A stretch of 64,000 nucleotides of DNA from Bacteroidales bacterium (GCA_022865305.1 JALHSP010000071.1:1-64000), one strand, 5' to 3'. Positions 15,584 through 26,436 are shown, numbered from the stretch's first letter. The notes: a model not told the origin generated them from the letters alone. Numbers and translations are program-made.

Positions 15584-17206
15584 TTATGAGATCCGTGGGC
15601 CATGTTCTATAAGGATGGCAGTTTCAGGATTTGAGGTGAATTTGCTGAAATTATTTATGAATTTAAGAGCCAGGTCAGTTGCTGCAATATGCCATTTTAT
15701 CCTTGATTCCCAACCGTTTGCAGGATCGAGGATATTTTCATCAACTCCTTTTATCTTTACGGGTATACTTAAATTGAATACCGGAAGATTTGTGAATTCA
15801 CTGTCGTTGATGGAATTGTCAAGTATTGCACTGATTATACGGCGAGTTGTAGGTAAATCGATCCTGCTTCCTGTACCATACGGACCCTTGATCCAGCCTG
15901 TATTAATAAGCCATGCTTCTGCACCATGCATGTTCATTTTCCTTGTAAGTTCCTTGGCATAAATTATCGGATCAACCAGCAGGAAGGCAGCACCAAAGCA
16001 GGCTGAAAATGAAGGTACCGGTTCGACTATACCTCTTTCTGTCCCAGCTACCTTGGCAGTGTAACCACTAAGAAAATAGTATCTGCACTGTTCCTCAGTA
16101 AGCCGGCTTACCGGGGGCAGAACACCAAATGTATCAGCCGACAGAAAGATCACCTTGGTGGCATGACCTGCTTTTGAGACAGGCTTTACAATATTATTAA
16201 TGTGGTATATAGGATAGGAAACCCTTGTATTTTCTGTTTTCGACTCATTATTGAAATCTATAGTTCCATCGGGAAGAACTACCAGGTTTTCCAGCAGAGC
16301 ATCACGCTTTATGGCATTATATATGTCTGGTTCATTTTGTTTGCTCAGCTTAATGCATTTTGCATAACATCCTCCTTCGAAATTGAAGATACCGTCATCA
16401 TCCCAGCCATGCTCATCATCTCCGACAAGAGCTCTGTCGGGATCGGTGGAAAGGGTTGTTTTACCGGTTCCTGACAAGCCGAAGAATATTGCAACGTCAC
16501 CATTCTTACCGACATTCGCAGAGCAATGCATCGATGCTATTCCTTTGAGTGGCAGGTAGTAATCCATAATGGAGAAAATACCTTTTTTCATCTCGCCTCC
16601 ATACCAGGTGCCTCCGATAACCGCCATACTTTCCGAGAGGTTAAAGAAGACGAAATTCTCCGAATTAAGACCCTGCTTCTGCCAATCCGGATTAGTCGCT
16701 TTTGATGCATTCAGTACAACGAAATCGGGTTTGAAATTTTTTAGCTCTGCCGGTTCAGGCCTGATAAACATATTTTTGACGAAATGTGCCTGCCAGGCTA
16801 CTTCCATAATAAACCTTACCTTGATTCTGGTATTCTCATTCGCGCCGCTGAAACAATCAACAACAAAAAGCCTCTTTCCCGAGAGCTGTCTGGCAGCAAT
16901 ATTCCTGCAATGCTGCCAGACTGCTGGTGTAACAGGTTTATTATCCGAAACCTTTGCTTTTTCAGATTTCCACCATACTGAATCTTTTGTCATTTCGTCC
17001 ATGACAATATATTTGTCTTTCGGGGAACGCCCGGTAAAAATTCCCGTATCGACAGAAATTGCTCCAGTTTTGGTTATAAATCCTCTTTCAAGTTTTTCAA
17101 GCCCGGGTTTTATCTCTTCAGCGAAAAGCAGGTTATAATCAGGATTATATACAATTTCGGTCACATCATGTATACCGTATTCAGATAAGTCTATTGGTGT
17201 GATCAT
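15584..17206 (-). CDS. pckA: Phosphoenolpyruvate carboxykinase (ATP)
   Basis: 540 residues, the standard size of the ATP-dependent class. Key sites are [11 protein letters not shown] near 59, [14 protein letters not shown], the P-loop [11 protein letters not shown], the metal-binding Asp pair in [12 protein letters not shown], and EGGCYAKCI. It interconverts oxaloacetate + ATP and PEP + CO2 + ADP. In anaerobic Bacteroidota it usually runs toward oxaloacetate as the entry to succinate formation (established for the group, inferred here). PPDK lies just upstream in the same direction, so PEP metabolism is grouped here. Confidence 0.98.
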   Translation of the reverse strand: MITPIDLSEYGIHDVTEIVYNPDYNLLFAEEIKPGLEKLERGFITKTGAISVDTGIFTGRSPKDKYIVMDEMTKDSVWWKSEKAKVSDNKPVTPAVWQHCRNIAARQLSGKRLFVVDCFSGANENTRIKVRFIMEVAWQAHFVKNMFIRPEPAELKNFKPDFVVLNASKATNPDWQKQGLNSENFVFFNLSESMAVIGGTWYGGEMKKGIFSIMDYYLPLKGIASMHCSANVGKNGDVAIFFGLSGTGKTTLSTDPDRALVGDDEHGWDDDGIFNFEGGCYAKCIKLSKQNEPDIYNAIKRDALLENLVVLPDGTIDFNNESKTENTRVSYPIYHINNIVKPVSKAGHATKVIFLSADTFGVLPPVSRLTEEQCRYYFLSGYTAKVAGTERGIVEPVPSFSACFGAAFLLVDPIIYAKELTRKMNMHGAEAWLINTGWIKGPYGTGSRIDLPTTRRIISAILDNSINDSEFTNLPVFNLSIPVKIKGVDENILDPANGWESRIKWHIAATDLALKFINNFSKFTSNPETAILIEHGPRIS

Positions 17207-17444
17207 GCTTTGAAAATTATTTAAAGGATTAAGCGCTGCAAATTAATTAAAATATTAATGTACAATTTTTAAGTTAATATTTTGTATAAAAATACTGTTT
17301 TCAATTTCGGGTGAAATCAATTTAAGATGAGGTTTGAATATTTTTTTAGAATCCCCCAGGGTAAACATCACCATACCGGTCATATTAGTAACTATAAACA
17401 GGTTAGTTTCATTATAGTTTAAGGGTCAGGTCAATTGCAGCCAT

Positions 17445-17478
17445 GAAAAAACAGGGACGTTGTATGCAGCGTCCCTGT
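17445..17478 (-). terminator. Terminator of ppdK
   Basis: A 9-bp perfect stem ACAGGGACG/CGTCCCTGT (17451-17459 and 17470-17478) with a 10-nt loop is followed on the minus strand by six T residues. It begins 24 nt after the ppdK stop. Confidence 0.85.
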
Positions 17479-17502
17479 ATCATTATTATTCGGCTTGTAA
17501 TA

Positions 17503-20229
17503 TCATTTCCCGAATTTAATCGAAGCCTGTGATGCTGCCAGCCTTGCTATGGGAACCCTGAATGGAGAGCAGCTGACATATGTGAGCCCTGTCTTGAAGC
17601 AAAACTCAACCGATGCCGGATCGCCGCCCTGTTCGCCACAGATACCAACTTTCAGATTCGGTCTGGTAGCCCGACCTTTCTGAACCGACATCGTAATTAA
17701 CTGGCCGACACCTTCCTGGTCGATAGTCTGGAACGGATCAGCTGCCAGCATCTTTTTGTCAAGATAATCATCCATAAATCCTCCGATATCATCACGGCTG
17801 AAACCGAATGTCATCTGGGAAAGGTCGTTAGTTCCGAATGAGAAGAACTCTGCGTTTTTTGCCATACGGTCGGATAGAAGAGCAGCGCGTGGGATCTCGA
17901 TCATTGTACCATATTTGTAATCTATCTTATTGACTCCAAACTTTTTACACACTTCTTCATAAACTATATCAACAACTTTCTTTGTCTCAACAAGTTCTGA
18001 AACATCGCATGTTACAGGAACCATCAACTCCGGTATGGGTTTTTTACCTTCTTTAATAAGCTCCATTGTTGCTTCGAACATAGCTCTGACCTGCATTTCT
18101 GTAACTTCAGGATAAGTAATGCCAAGACGAACACCGCGGTGACCCATCATCGGGTTGGATTCATGCAGGGCTTCTCCGCGTTTAGCAATGTCTTCTTTCC
18201 TTATACCCAGCGCTTTAGCCAGTTCTTCCTGCTTGTCTGCACCCTGAGGAACAAATTCATGCAGAGGAGGATCCAGCAGCCTGAAGGTAACAGGCAGTCC
18301 GTCCATAGCAACCAGAGTGGCCTTCATATCCTTCTTGACGTATTTGAACAATTCATCAAGTGCTTTGCGACGTTCTGATTCATTAGCGCTGAGAATCATC
18401 TTACGGAGAAGGAACAACGGTTCTTCTGCACCTTTGCCATAGAACATATGTTCTGTACGGAAAAGTCCGATGCCTTCAGCTCCGAAATCACGTGCAATTT
18501 TCGCATCTGCAGGTGTATCAGCGTTGGTGCGGACACCCATTTTGCGATACTTATCAACAATCTTCATGAATTCCTGGAACCTGGGATTCTCTGTAGCATC
18601 CATGAGAGCAATGGCTCCGGTATAAACACTTCCTTTTGTACCGTTAAGGGTGAGTATGTCGCCTTCTTTTATTACGATACTTGATCCGCTTATTTTTGCA
18701 GTCTTTGTTGAAGCCTCAACATGCAATGCTCCGGCTCCTACAATACAACATTTTCCCCAACCCCGTGCAACAAGAGCTGCATGAGAAGTCATTCCGCCAC
18801 GTGCCGTAAGAATACCTTCAGCAGCACGCATGCCTTCAACATCCTCCGGATTGGTCTCTTCACGGAGAAGAATTACTTTCTCACCTTTACGGAACCATGC
18901 GACTGCATCTTCAGCAGTAAAGACTACTTTTCCCACAGCTGCTCCTGGTCCTGCCGGTAATCCTTTGACAACCGGTTTGACTTTCTTTTCAGCATCCGGA
19001 TTGCAGATCGGGTGAAGCAGCTCATCAAGCTGAGCAGGATCTACCCGCAGTACTGCTGTTTTCTCATCAATAAGCTTTTCATTCAGCATATCCATTGCCA
19101 TATTCAGTGCTGCAGTACCTGTTCTTTTACCGGCACGGCACTGAAGCATATAGAGAACACTTTCCTGTATTGTAAATTCAATATCGAGCATGTCATGGAA
19201 CGATTTCTCAAGAATATCCCGGATTTCACATAGCTCTTTATATGTTTTGGGCATTGCCTCCTGCATGCTGTGAAGATGCTTATTCTGCTCGTTCTTTGTC
19301 TCATCATTAAGAGGGCTTGGAGTGCGAATACCAGCCACTACATCTTCTCCCTGGGCATTAACCAGCCATTCACCATAGAAAAGGTTTTCACCGGTTGCTG
19401 GATTACGTGTGAAGGCCACTCCTGTCGCGGAAGTATCGCCCATATTTCCAAATACCATTGCCTGAACGTTTACTGCTGTACCCCAGTCGTCAGGTATTCC
19501 TTCAATACGACGGTATGAAACAGCCTTCTTTCCGTTCCAGCTCTTGAACACTGCTTTAATACTGCCTTCAAGCTGCTCCTTTGCATCATCAGGAAACGGT
19601 TTACCGAGAACATCTTTCACTTTCTTCTTGAATTCCTCGGAAAGAAATTTCAGTTCATCCGCAGATATTTCTGTATCAGACTTATACCCTTTTTGTTTTT
19701 TAAATTCATCAAGTTTTTCATCGAGCTGCTTACGGATGCCTTTGCCTTCACCAAGTTCAACTCCTTCGGCTTTTTCCATCACAACATCGGCATACATCAT
19801 AATAAGACGGCGGTATGAATCCCATACAAACCTGGGATTGTTGGTCTTTTTAAGAAATCCGGGGATAGTGGCCGGGCAAAGTCCAATATTAAGAACAGTA
19901 TCCATCATTCCGGGCATCGATTTACGTGCACCTGAACGGCAGGAAACCAGAAGTGCATTTTCAGGGTCACCATATTTCATTTTCATTGTTTCTTCAGTCA
20001 GCTTCATTGCAGCCCACACTTCAGGCATCAGATCGGGATGAAGAGTGCAGTTGTTCTGATAATACTCATTACAAGCATCAGTGGTAATTGTGAAACCTGC
20101 CGGAACAGGCAGCCCTAACAGGCACATTTCTGCAAGGTTAGCTCCCTTGCCTCCGAGAAGGTTCTTCATTTCAGCTTTACCCTCTGCAGTTTTCTTTCCA
20201 AAGGAGTAAACTCGTTTAACTTTTGACAT
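17503..20229 (-). CDS. ppdK: Pyruvate, phosphate dikinase
   Basis: 908 residues. The N-terminal nucleotide-binding domain shows LLGGKGANLAEM, SGARKSMPGMMDTVLNIG and FGNMGDTSATGVAFTRNP. The swivelling domain holds the catalytic His in GGMTSHAALVARGWGK. The C-terminal PEP/pyruvate barrel shows GIGLFRTEHMF and the catalytic Cys in KVGICGEQGGDP. It converts pyruvate + ATP + Pi to PEP + AMP + PPi, reversibly. It is single-gene, with its own terminator. A pyruvate kinase is also present 1.6 kb further on, so the cell has both routes between PEP and pyruvate. Confidence 0.98.
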   Translation of the reverse strand: MSKVKRVYSFGKKTAEGKAEMKNLLGGKGANLAEMCLLGLPVPAGFTITTDACNEYYQNNCTLHPDLMPEVWAAMKLTEETMKMKYGDPENALLVSCRSGARKSMPGMMDTVLNIGLCPATIPGFLKKTNNPRFVWDSYRRLIMMYADVVMEKAEGVELGEGKGIRKQLDEKLDEFKKQKGYKSDTEISADELKFLSEEFKKKVKDVLGKPFPDDAKEQLEGSIKAVFKSWNGKKAVSYRRIEGIPDDWGTAVNVQAMVFGNMGDTSATGVAFTRNPATGENLFYGEWLVNAQGEDVVAGIRTPSPLNDETKNEQNKHLHSMQEAMPKTYKELCEIRDILEKSFHDMLDIEFTIQESVLYMLQCRAGKRTGTAALNMAMDMLNEKLIDEKTAVLRVDPAQLDELLHPICNPDAEKKVKPVVKGLPAGPGAAVGKVVFTAEDAVAWFRKGEKVILLREETNPEDVEGMRAAEGILTARGGMTSHAALVARGWGKCCIVGAGALHVEASTKTAKISGSSIVIKEGDILTLNGTKGSVYTGAIALMDATENPRFQEFMKIVDKYRKMGVRTNADTPADAKIARDFGAEGIGLFRTEHMFYGKGAEEPLFLLRKMILSANESERRKALDELFKYVKKDMKATLVAMDGLPVTFRLLDPPLHEFVPQGADKQEELAKALGIRKEDIAKRGEALHESNPMMGHRGVRLGITYPEVTEMQVRAMFEATMELIKEGKKPIPELMVPVTCDVSELVETKKVVDIVYEEVCKKFGVNKIDYKYGTMIEIPRAALLSDRMAKNAEFFSFGTNDLSQMTFGFSRDDIGGFMDDYLDKKMLAADPFQTIDQEGVGQLITMSVQKGRATRPNLKVGICGEQGGDPASVEFCFKTGLTYVSCSPFRVPIARLAASQASIKFGK

Positions 20230-20330
20230 AATGTTATGGTTTTGAAATAATTAATTATTGATTTTTCGAAATAAGTCGCAAAGTTAATATTAAATATTGA
20301 ATTTTTGAAATAATGTAAAAGATACACTTA

Positions 20331-21230
20331 TTACGACCGGGGATGGAACATTATCAGTGTATCACGCAAAAAACTCCTGTCGATATGCGTATAAATTTCC
20401 GTAGTCAGAATCGACTCATGTCCAAGCATCTCCTGAACTGCCCGAAGGTCAGCTCCGGCTTCTATCATATGGGTCGCAAATGAATGCCGGAAGGTATGAG
20501 GACTGATATTCTTTCTTATTCCTGCTTTTGCACCGAGATCCTTAATAATTGTAAAAATCATTGCCCTGGTAAGCTTTCTCCCGCGGCGATTAAGAAACAG
20601 GATGTTCTGATCATGTATAACGGGTAATTTATTCCGGTCAGTCTTATAAATGTTAATCTCCTTAAGCGCCTTATTACCGACAGGAACAAGTCTCTGTTTA
20701 TTACCTTTTCCAGTCACAACAACAAATCCTTCCCCATAATGAATATCAGTTAGCCGGAGATTTACCAGTTCCGATACTCTTAGACCGCATCCATAAAGTG
20801 TTTCAATAATGGCTTTATTCCTGTGGCCTTCAGGCCTGCTAAGGTCGATCGATTCTATCATTCGTTCGATTTCACCAACCGAAAGCACTTCAGGCAGCTT
20901 CAATCCTATTTTCGGGGATTCTATTAGTGATGCCGGATTCTCTTCAATTTCTCCCTCAAACAGCAAAAACCTGAAGAAGGATCTTACTCCTGAAAGCACT
21001 CGTGAAAGTGTTCGTGTGTTCTGATTATCAGCACTAAACCATGCCAGAAATTCTTTCAAGCCTGAATAAGTCACATTGGCTGGCCCTGTGTCAGTACTTT
21101 TTTGGCAGAAAAATCTTTCAAGTTTACTCACATCATCTAAATAGGCTTCAATACTGTTTTCAGATAACGATTTTTCCAACCTGAGATATGTTTCAAAGTC
21201 CTTTATCGATTGTTTCCAGGATAAACTCAT
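20331..21230 (-). CDS. xerD: Tyrosine recombinase XerD
   Basis: 299 residues, standard for XerC/XerD. The N-terminal SAM-like core-binding domain covers about 1-95. The catalytic domain has Arg in GCGLRVSELVNLRL, Lys in VTGKGNKQRLVP, the HTFRHSFATHM box, the second His in EMLGHESILTTEIYTHI and the nucleophile Tyr within that same segment. It resolves chromosome dimers at dif with its partner. The setting, next to aroQ with no cargo genes or att-like repeats, argues for housekeeping rather than an element-borne integrase. Confidence 0.93.
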   Translation of the reverse strand: MSLSWKQSIKDFETYLRLEKSLSENSIEAYLDDVSKLERFFCQKSTDTGPANVTYSGLKEFLAWFSADNQNTRTLSRVLSGVRSFFRFLLFEGEIEENPASLIESPKIGLKLPEVLSVGEIERMIESIDLSRPEGHRNKAIIETLYGCGLRVSELVNLRLTDIHYGEGFVVVTGKGNKQRLVPVGNKALKEINIYKTDRNKLPVIHDQNILFLNRRGRKLTRAMIFTIIKDLGAKAGIRKNISPHTFRHSFATHMIEAGADLRAVQEMLGHESILTTEIYTHIDRSFLRDTLIMFHPRS

Positions 21231-21267
21231 ATATGTTTAAGTAAATTCCTTACCGCCAAGGAACACA

Positions 21268-21285
21268 ATCCCGAGTACTCGGGAT
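21268..21285. repeat. 18-bp perfect palindrome
   Basis: ATCCCGAGTACTCGGGAT, perfectly self-complementary, in the gap between divergent xerD and aroQ. It is flanked by AACACAA and CACAAAG sequences like those in dispersed intergenic repeats of this phylum. It may be a repeat element rather than an operator. Confidence 0.55.
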
Positions 21286-21377
21286 CACAAAGTAACAAAA
21301 AGGAATGCTACCTTTAATATTTAGTATACACAATATTTTAGCTATTTTTACCTTATTAGATTTATGAGATGTATAAG

Positions 21378-21803
21378 ATGAAAATAAACATTATCAACGG
21401 CCCAAATCTTAACCTTTTAGGAAAGAGAGAGCCTGAGAAGTACGGATTTGTTTCTTTTGAAGATTACCTGGTTTCATTGAAAGCATTATATCCGGATATC
21501 ACCTTTGAATATTTCCAGTCTAACATCGAAGGTGAAATTATAAATGAGATACACTTGAAAGGATTTTCATATGATGGCATTATTCTCAATGCCGGAGGCT
21601 ACACTCATACATCAGTCGCTATTGCTGATGCCATCGCATCTGTTAAAGCACCTGTTATAGAAGTTCATATTACAAATATTTCAGCCCGTGAAGATTACCG
21701 GCAGACCAGCCTGATCGGCCGTAATTGTGCCGGTTCAATATCCGGCTTTGGTCTTGACAGCTACCGGCTTGCAGTTGAAGCTCTCATTGAGAAAACAAAA
21801 TAA
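21378..21803 (+). CDS. aroQ: 3-dehydroquinate dehydratase, type II
   Basis: 141 residues, the normal size. INGPNLNLLGKREPEKYG contains the catalytic Tyr and lid Arg, EGEIINEIH is the oligomer contact, and NAGGYTHTSVAIADAI and EVHITNISAREDYR hold the catalytic His. It catalyses the third shikimate step; aroB and aroC of the same pathway lie at 31.8-33.8 kb. I start at 21378 because family members begin directly before the INGPN strand; an ATG three codons earlier (21369) is possible. Pyruvate kinase follows after 13 bp. Confidence 0.96.
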   Translation: MKINIINGPNLNLLGKREPEKYGFVSFEDYLVSLKALYPDITFEYFQSNIEGEIINEIHLKGFSYDGIILNAGGYTHTSVAIADAIASVKAPVIEVHITNISAREDYRQTSLIGRNCAGSISGFGLDSYRLAVEALIEKTK

Positions 21804-21816
21804 GTAAAAACATGGA

Positions 21817-23253
21817 ATGAAGAAAAAAAGGACAAAAATCGTTGCTACTATCTCTGACAAGAACTGCGAACCCGGATTTATAAGGGAGCTTTTTGAAGCC
21901 GGAATGGATGTCATCAGGATTAATTCAGCGCATCTGAACATCGAAGGGGCACTCCGGATAATAAAGAATACACGCGAAGTTTCTGATAAGATAGCTATAT
22001 TAATCGATACAAAAGGACCTGAAATCCGTACAACAATCTGCGATGCTCCTATATCAATTAAGAAAGGAAAAAAGTATAAGATAATCGGTGCTCCAGAAAA
22101 GAAAACCTCAGGTGATACAATTCACGTAACCTATAAATCATTTGCATCAGATATTCCTGCAGGTTCAGTCATTATGATTGATGACGGAGAAATAGAACTG
22201 AAAGCCTTAAAAAAAGACGGAGAAACTCTTGTATGTATAGCCCAAAATGACGGAATTCTTGGGTCAAGAAAAAGTGTCAATATACCCGGCATAAAGGTTT
22301 CTCTTCCCTCACTCACTGAAAAGGATAAAGCTTTTATTGAAATGGCTGTTCAGAATGATGTTGATTTTATTGCCCATTCATTTGTCAGATCTAAACAAGA
22401 TGTACTTGATGTTCAGGCTGTTCTTGATAAGTACAACAGCGAAATCAAGATTATAGCCAAGATTGAAAACCAGGAAGGTGTTGAAAACTTCAGTGATATA
22501 CTAGAAAGTGTATATGGTATTATGGTAGCAAGGGGAGATCTTGCTATTGAGATCCCTTATGAAAAAATTCCTAGGATTCAGCGTATGATGATCGAGAGAT
22601 GCATTTATAGCAGAAAACCTGTAATTGTTGCAACTCAGATGCTCCATTCAATGATTAACAATCCCAGACCTACCAGGGCTGAAGTTAGCGATATTGCCAG
22701 TGCGATTTATTTACAGACAGATGCAATGATGCTGAGCGGCGAGACTGCAAGTGGAATATACCCGGTTGAAGCAGTTAAAACGATGACCAGGGTAGCCATT
22801 GAGGTGGAATCCAATAAGGGAAAATTTCTTGATACTCCAGGTTTGAATATAATTGGTGAAATATCATCATATCTGGCAAAAGTAGCAGTTGAAACATCCA
22901 TCAGGATAGCTGCCAAGGGTATTATAGCTGATACCATAAAAGGAAGGACTATCAGGGATATGGCTTCTTACAGAGGTATAAACCTGGTGCTTGCACAATG
23001 CTATTCCTTAAGAACAATGAGAGAACTGGCACTTTCTTATGGAGTCTATGCAAGTTATCAGGAGCGAAGAAAATCGGTTGATGAATTCATTCATATAGCA
23101 TTAAAAAATCTTACAAAAACTCATGATCTCAGAGATGATGATCTTATTGTAGTTCTTGCAGGTAATTTTTCCGGAAGGTCCGGATTTTCGTTCATTGAAG
23201 TAGGCTCAGTAATGTATCTGAAAGACCTTATAAGCATAAAAGAGGATCAATAA
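21817..23253 (+). CDS. pyk: Pyruvate kinase
   Basis: 478 residues. Diagnostic segments are KIVATISDKNCEP and MDVIRINSAH at the start, LIDTKGPEIRT, the signature IIAKIENQEGVENF with the catalytic Lys, MVARGDLAIEIP, and VATQMLHSMINNPRPTRAEV followed by DAMMLSGETASG. It transfers phosphate from PEP to ADP. The C-terminal domain is complete. It sits in a tight plus-strand series after aroQ, followed by secreted proteins; a shared transcript is possible. Confidence 0.97.
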   Translation: MKKKRTKIVATISDKNCEPGFIRELFEAGMDVIRINSAHLNIEGALRIIKNTREVSDKIAILIDTKGPEIRTTICDAPISIKKGKKYKIIGAPEKKTSGDTIHVTYKSFASDIPAGSVIMIDDGEIELKALKKDGETLVCIAQNDGILGSRKSVNIPGIKVSLPSLTEKDKAFIEMAVQNDVDFIAHSFVRSKQDVLDVQAVLDKYNSEIKIIAKIENQEGVENFSDILESVYGIMVARGDLAIEIPYEKIPRIQRMMIERCIYSRKPVIVATQMLHSMINNPRPTRAEVSDIASAIYLQTDAMMLSGETASGIYPVEAVKTMTRVAIEVESNKGKFLDTPGLNIIGEISSYLAKVAVETSIRIAAKGIIADTIKGRTIRDMASYRGINLVLAQCYSLRTMRELALSYGVYASYQERRKSVDEFIHIALKNLTKTHDLRDDDLIVVLAGNFSGRSGFSFIEVGSVMYLKDLISIKEDQ

Positions 23254-23299
23254 TTGGTCTGATTTTTGAGGTTTATAATTGACCTGAAACTAAAGAGAA

Positions 23300-23779
23300 A
23301 TGTTGAAAACCTTAATTCTGTCCATCTGTTTTGTTGTACATCCGGTTCACGTGACACTGACCAGTATTGATTATGTCCCGAAATCAGATTCATTTAAAGT
23401 GTTTGTAAGGATGTACTATGACGATTTTTTACTTGATTACAGATTGAGCAGGGGAGAGGGGCAAAGTGTAAATTTATCTGATAATCAAATTTTCCCGAAA
23501 AATCTTATGTGGCAGTATATTAATGAGAAGATAAATATATTTGTAAACGACAGACAGTTGAACGGGCAACTGGTGGATCTTAAACGAGTTGATAATGAAA
23601 TTAGCATGGATCTTTTATATAGTTCTGGGAAAAAGCCCAGAACAATTACTGTAAAGAATATGATTATGACACAGTTGTATAGTGATCAGGCAAATATGAC
23701 CATTATCAGGATAAATGATTTTGAAGAAGGGATTAAACTGACTTCAGAAGTTACGGAACAGACTTTCAAATTAAATTAA
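23300..23779 (+). CDS. DUF6702-like exported protein
   Basis: 159 residues. A short signal-like N-terminus (MLKTLILSICFVV) is followed by HPVHVTLTSIDYVPKSDSF and FVRMYYDDFLLDYRL. The His-Pro start of the mature part and the following I-x-Y/H pattern with a DDF motif fit the DUF6702 family of Bacteroidota, whose function is unknown. It lies 46 bp after pyk and 24 bp before the large secreted protein. Confidence 0.75.
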   Translation: MLKTLILSICFVVHPVHVTLTSIDYVPKSDSFKVFVRMYYDDFLLDYRLSRGEGQSVNLSDNQIFPKNLMWQYINEKINIFVNDRQLNGQLVDLKRVDNEISMDLLYSSGKKPRTITVKNMIMTQLYSDQANMTIIRINDFEEGIKLTSEVTEQTFKLN

Positions 23780-23803
23780 TCTCAGGTTGTAAGGAATATT
23801 AAA

Positions 23804-26419
23804 ATGAAGAAATTATTATTACTGATACTTTTATCACTGATTTTTTATAACCTTTCTGCCACTCATAATCGTGCAGGAGAAATAACCTATGTGCAGATTT
23901 CAGACCTCACATATGAGATCACCATAACCACATTTACATATACTCTGAGTCTTGCTGACAGACCTCAGCTTGATGTCAACTGGGGTGATAACTCCATTTC
24001 AACCGCAGACAGGATACCTGAACTGATTGTGATACTGCCAAATTACTACAAAAGAAATATTTACAAAATAAAACATACCTTCCCGGGACCTGGTGTTTAC
24101 AGGATTGTGGTACAGGATCCGAACAGAAATTATGGCATTCAGAATATTCCGAATTCTGTTAATGTAGTTTTTTCAATCTCAACAACATTAATAGTTAATC
24201 CGGCAATGGGACGAAACAGCACACCGGTTCTTCTCAATCCACCATACGATAAAGCTGCTCTGGGATATGTGTTTATTCATAATCCGGCAGCATACGATCC
24301 GGATGGTGACAGTCTCTCTTACAAGCTTACCGTGTGCACTCGGGAAGATGGAAAACCTATTGAAAACTATACCCTGCCTCCTGCAACTCACTATATCCGT
24401 GTTGATTCAATAAGCGGAGACTTGATTTGGAATACCCCGGCGGACACCGGAAAATATAACGTTGCCATGGAAATCCAGGAATGGAGAAATGGGAAAAAAA
24501 TAGGAGTTGTGGTGCGGGATATGCAGATTGAAGTATATGATACCAGAAATAAGCCTCCGGTAAACAGTATACCTGCTGACATTTGCCTGCAGGTCGGCGA
24601 TTCTGTGGAAGTTGTGGTTTCAGCCACTGATCCCAACAACGACTCAATAAACCTCAGAGCCACTTCGGGAGTTTTTGGTATAGACTCATGTCTGGCTCAA
24701 TTTACTGGAATTGAATCACTTCCTGGATATTCTTCTTCCATATTCCATTGGAAACCATGTTATGAAGCCGTAAGGAATCAGCCTTATAATGTAATTTTTA
24801 AATCGGATGACAATAACAGCGATATTCAGCTCTCGGATATTGATAATATGAATATTAAAGTGCTGGGACCTCCGCCTCTGTTAATCAATGCAATACCGGA
24901 AGGGAAATTTATCAGGTTGTTATGGTCGGATTATGGCACTTCAGCAATAGCCGGGTTTAGTATTTACAGAAGGGATGGAGCTTCAACATTCAAGCCCGAC
25001 TCCTGCACGGCCGGTTTGCCTCCTTCCACCGGTTTTATAAAGGTGGGATATATCGCAGGCAGTTCAACTGTCTCCTATACCGATACCGACAATGGGCAAG
25101 GCTTGCAATACGGAAAGGAATATACATACAGAATTGTAGCTGTATATCCAAACGGAACTGAAAGTAAATCTTCAAATGAAATCACATCCACCCTTGTTTC
25201 AGGGGTTCCCGTTATCAGAAACGTTAGTGTAAGAAACACTGATGTGGTCAATGGATCCATCTACCTGGCCTGGGAAAAACCTGATAAACTAGATACCATA
25301 CCTGCAACTGGCCCTTATGAATACCTTATTTACAGGGCACAGGGAATTTCAGGAACGAATTATTCACAGATAAAATCAATACCTACAACAACTCTTAATG
25401 ATACAGTATTTATTGATACTCTGATAAATACACAATCTTTTGGATATATCTACAAGATAGAACTTTGGAACAGGACACCAGGTAATGAATTTCTTATCGG
25501 TGAACCCGGATTTGCATCATCTCTGTTTCTTGTAGTAGATCCGGGTGACAGGAAAGCCCGGTTTGTGATAAACAGGAATGTTCCATGGATCAATACAAGA
25601 TATGATTTCTTCAGGCTTAATGATGTAACAATGAAGTTTGATTCAATCGGTACCACCAACCAGCTTGCTTTTACTGATTATGGCCTTATTAACGGTGAAG
25701 AATATTGCTATTATGTCAGATCAGCTGGTGGGTATCTGTCCGAAGACATGCCGAAGAACCTTATTAATTTTTCGCAGATAACATGTACTACTCCTGTCGA
25801 TAATGAACCGCCATGTCCTCCTGACATTAATGTAACAAGCCAGTGTGATAGCTTATACAATAATGTCACATGGACTGTCAGCGATTCTGAATGTTTCGAA
25901 GATGTTGCAGGATATAAGATCTATTATAAAATGACATTCGATGAGACCCTCTCCCTCCTTACCACAATCAATGATAAAAACATATTTTCATACAGACATT
26001 ACCCTGGTGATATAATTTCCGGATGCTATGCGATTTCCGCCTTTGACTTACAAAATAATGAAGGAGAAAAGTCAGTAATGGTCTGTGTTGATTCCTGCAA
26101 CTTTTATGAAATACCAAATGTTTTTACACCGAACGGTGATGATATTAATGACAGGCTTATTGCTAAAACATCAGGATTGGTGGAGAAAATTGATTTTAAA
26201 CTTTTTAACCGGAACGGATTAATGATCTTCAGTACCAGTGAACCCAGGATCAACTGGGATGGCACTTATAAAGGCAGAATTGTATCTCCGGGAGTGTACT
26301 TCTATCAGTGCGACGTTTTTGAAAGACGCATTACGGGTCTGGAGCAGTTCCACCTTTCAGGTTTTGTGCATGTGATCACTGTACAGGGTGCGAAAGTGAA
26401 GCAAGAGGAAACAAAATGA
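23804..26419 (+). CDS. Large secreted protein with CHU_C (type IX secretion) C-terminal domain
   Basis: 871 residues. It has a signal peptide (cleaved near LSATHNRAGEITY) and beta-sandwich repeats: a PKD-like N-terminal part (about 20-150), then two cadherin/Ig-like blocks (to about 355) and fibronectin type III-like modules (about 357-470 and 475-580). The end, from IPNVFTPNGDDINDRLI at about 767, is the gliding-motility-associated C-terminal domain with FKLFNRNGLMIF, W-D-G-T-Y-K-G and SPGVYFYQ. That domain directs export by the type IX system and usually surface attachment (type B signal). It is probably a surface adhesin or matrix protein. Confidence 0.9.
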   Translation: MKKLLLLILLSLIFYNLSATHNRAGEITYVQISDLTYEITITTFTYTLSLADRPQLDVNWGDNSISTADRIPELIVILPNYYKRNIYKIKHTFPGPGVYRIVVQDPNRNYGIQNIPNSVNVVFSISTTLIVNPAMGRNSTPVLLNPPYDKAALGYVFIHNPAAYDPDGDSLSYKLTVCTREDGKPIENYTLPPATHYIRVDSISGDLIWNTPADTGKYNVAMEIQEWRNGKKIGVVVRDMQIEVYDTRNKPPVNSIPADICLQVGDSVEVVVSATDPNNDSINLRATSGVFGIDSCLAQFTGIESLPGYSSSIFHWKPCYEAVRNQPYNVIFKSDDNNSDIQLSDIDNMNIKVLGPPPLLINAIPEGKFIRLLWSDYGTSAIAGFSIYRRDGASTFKPDSCTAGLPPSTGFIKVGYIAGSSTVSYTDTDNGQGLQYGKEYTYRIVAVYPNGTESKSSNEITSTLVSGVPVIRNVSVRNTDVVNGSIYLAWEKPDKLDTIPATGPYEYLIYRAQGISGTNYSQIKSIPTTTLNDTVFIDTLINTQSFGYIYKIELWNRTPGNEFLIGEPGFASSLFLVVDPGDRKARFVINRNVPWINTRYDFFRLNDVTMKFDSIGTTNQLAFTDYGLINGEEYCYYVRSAGGYLSEDMPKNLINFSQITCTTPVDNEPPCPPDINVTSQCDSLYNNVTWTVSDSECFEDVAGYKIYYKMTFDETLSLLTTINDKNIFSYRHYPGDIISGCYAISAFDLQNNEGEKSVMVCVDSCNFYEIPNVFTPNGDDINDRLIAKTSGLVEKIDFKLFNRNGLMIFSTSEPRINWDGTYKGRIVSPGVYFYQCDVFERRITGLEQFHLSGFVHVITVQGAKVKQEETK

Positions 26420-26436
26420 TAATGAAGTTTTAAAGG

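Noticed and set aside
20331-21230. XerD as an integrase marking a mobile element
   Set aside because: Length, motifs and housekeeping neighbours fit chromosomal XerD; there is no cargo, excision gene or flanking attachment repeat.
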